Positions 63,119-64,000 of a DNA stretch of 64,000 nt are shown here, one piece after another. Every line of letters begins with the position of its first letter. Position 1 is the stretch's first letter. The DNA lies in NCBI RefSeq assembly GCF_013778455.1, contig NZ_JACEHE010000005.1, positions 124,001 to 188,000 on the forward strand, given 5' to 3'. A program made the translations under genes and the position numbers. The DNA comes from Streptomyces himalayensis subsp. himalayensis (GTDB lineage Bacteria; Actinomycetota; Actinomycetes; Streptomycetales; Streptomycetaceae). The notes beneath the pieces were generated by a model. That model searched no databases. It saw only the letters and a list, made by a program, of their open reading frames with translations, and was not told the DNA's origin.

Positions 63119-64000
63119 ATGGACATGGCGATGATGCGCCTGAGGCGCGAGGACCCGCGTGTCGTCGGCTCGTTCAGGCTGCACAGACGGCTCGGCGCCG
63201 GCGGTATGGGTGTGGTCTATCTCGGTTCCGACCGGCGTGGCCAGCGGGTCGCGCTGAAGGTGATCCGGCCCGATCTCGCCGAGGACCAGGAGTTCCGCTC
63301 GCGGTTCGCGCGCGAGGTGTCGGCCGCCCGCCGCATCCGCGGCGGCTGCACCGCCCGGCTCGTCGCCGCCGATCTCGAGGCGGACCGGCCGTGGTTCGCC
63401 ACGCAGTACGTTCCGGGGCCCTCGCTGCACGACAAGGTCGCCGAGGAGGGTCCGCTGACGGCGGCCGAGGTGGCCGCCGTCGGCGCAGCCCTCTCGGAGG
63501 GGCTCGTCGCCGTGCACGAGGCGGGTGTCGTGCACCGGGACCTCAAGCCCTCCAACATCCTGCTGTCCCCCAAGGGCCCGCGGATCATCGACTTCGGCAT
63601 CGCCTGGGCGACGGGCGCGAGCACGCTCACGCACGTCGGTACGGCGGTGGGGTCGCCGGGCTTCCTCGCGCCCGAGCAGGTGCGGGGCGCGGCCGTCACG
63701 CCCGCCACGGACGTCTTCGCCCTCGGTGCCACCCTCGCGTACGCAGCGACCGCCGACTCGCCCTTCGGGCACGGCAGTTCCGAGGTCATGCTCTACCGGG
63801 TGGTGCACGAGGAGCCGCAGTTGGACGGTGTGCACGATGCGTTGGCTCCGCTGGTCCGGGCGTGCCTCGCGAAGGACCCGGAGGAGCGCCCCAGCACGCT
63901 GCAGCTGTCGCTCAGGCTCAAGGAGATCGCGGCAAGGGAGGCGCAGAGTCTGACGGACGCCCGGTCGCCGGCGCCGCGTGGGGAGGCCGACCGTCCGACG
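63119..64000 (+). CDS. Serine/threonine protein kinase (partial, 3' end outside window)
   Basis: Hanks-type kinase. 294 residues visible from ATG 63119 (MDMAMMRLRREDPRVVGSF); ATG 63125 with GCGGGG upstream is an alternative start. Glycine loop GAGGMGVVY (26-34), catalytic lysine in VALKVI (47), HRDLKPSN (139-146), DFG at 158-160 and LAPEQV (activation segment end) are all present, so it should be active. The C-terminal part beyond 64000 probably includes a sensor or transmembrane region, as in many Streptomyces kinases; none is visible yet. The cognate substrates are unknown. Confidence 0.93.
   Translation, partial: MDMAMMRLRREDPRVVGSFRLHRRLGAGGMGVVYLGSDRRGQRVALKVIRPDLAEDQEFRSRFAREVSAARRIRGGCTARLVAADLEADRPWFATQYVPGPSLHDKVAEEGPLTAAEVAAVGAALSEGLVAVHEAGVVHRDLKPSNILLSPKGPRIIDFGIAWATGASTLTHVGTAVGSPGFLAPEQVRGAAVTPATDVFALGATLAYAATADSPFGHGSSEVMLYRVVHEEPQLDGVHDALAPLVRACLAKDPEERPSTLQLSLRLKEIAAREAQSLTDARSPAPRGEADRPT

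Overview
The window is a high-GC actinobacterial chromosome segment, almost certainly from Streptomyces. It is about 70% GC with very strong third-position GC, uses many GTG starts and one TTG start, encodes an SsgB-type sporulation protein, and has the gene order alaS - rpsD - hisS - relA - apt - secF - secD - yajC - ruvB - ruvA - ruvC - yebC - pdxT - pdxS - pimA - acyltransferase - pgsA - thrS - ssgB. This matches what I know of the S. coelicolor SCO15xx region (relA SCO1513, ssgB SCO1541). It is a core-chromosome window with several lineage-specific intergenic and accessory stretches.

Layout. 1-3795 (minus): DUF948 - DUF6167 - alaS - ruvX, with ruvX cut by the window edge. 3981-6194 (plus): an orphan STAND/AfsR-like ATPase with TPR-like repeats, probably made from a leaderless transcript. 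6230-11822 (minus): rpsD, rarA, a VKOR-family protein, hisS and a metallo-beta-lactamase-fold hydrolase, with a 292-bp MITE-like element (9501-9792) before hisS. 12066-14267 (plus): a membrane-anchored cyclophilin and a DUF349 protein. 14337-30826 (minus): a long conserved block for stringent response (relA), purine salvage (apt), Sec export (secF, secD, yajC), Holliday junction processing (ruvB, ruvA, ruvC), a YebC regulator, pyridoxal phosphate synthesis (pdxT, pdxS), a LemA-like protein and phosphatidylinositol mannoside synthesis (pimA, acyltransferase, pgsA). A tandem array of 69-bp units splits ruvB from ruvA.

31100-35241 (plus): an EF-G2-like factor with altered GTPase motifs and an unrecognised 551-residue membrane protein. 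They lie between pgsA and the HIT protein-thrS pair, which are adjacent in Mycobacterium. 35274-40746: HIT hydrolase, thrS, a DinB-like protein, and a two-gene operon of a DUF4365 PD-(D/E)XK-like protein plus a 411-residue protein with an OB-fold-like C-terminus. 40907-41638: a DEDDh exonuclease.

41703-52109 is bounded by two identical tRNA-Val(CAC) genes. It holds an SRPBCC protein, an 805-residue membrane protein, and a likely rhamnogalacturonan-I utilisation operon: solute-binding lipoprotein, two ABC permeases, a DUF624/YesL protein and a Tat-exported PcRGLX/YetA-like lyase. A promoter with three LacI-type operators precedes it. 52110-64000: a non-coding spacer, a TIGR02611 membrane protein, ssgB, a 28-bp minisatellite, a CGNR zinc-finger regulator, small membrane proteins, a DsbA-like protein, a double-GNAT acetyltransferase, pabC/pabB, a five-gene tRNA cluster (Gly, Cys, 3x Val), a zinc-ribbon protein, an APH-like kinase, a 69-residue membrane protein, and the start of a Ser/Thr protein kinase.

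The most unusual structure is the repeated occurrence of degenerate minisatellites in intergenic gaps of otherwise conserved synteny (22602-23020, 27034-27110, 51639-51838, 53984-54450). I found no CRISPR array, prophage, rRNA operon or integrase. No wholly new system is proven. The best candidates for novelty are the DUF4365/OB-fold gene pair, the regulated rhamnogalacturonan cluster, and the EF-G2/551-residue pair.
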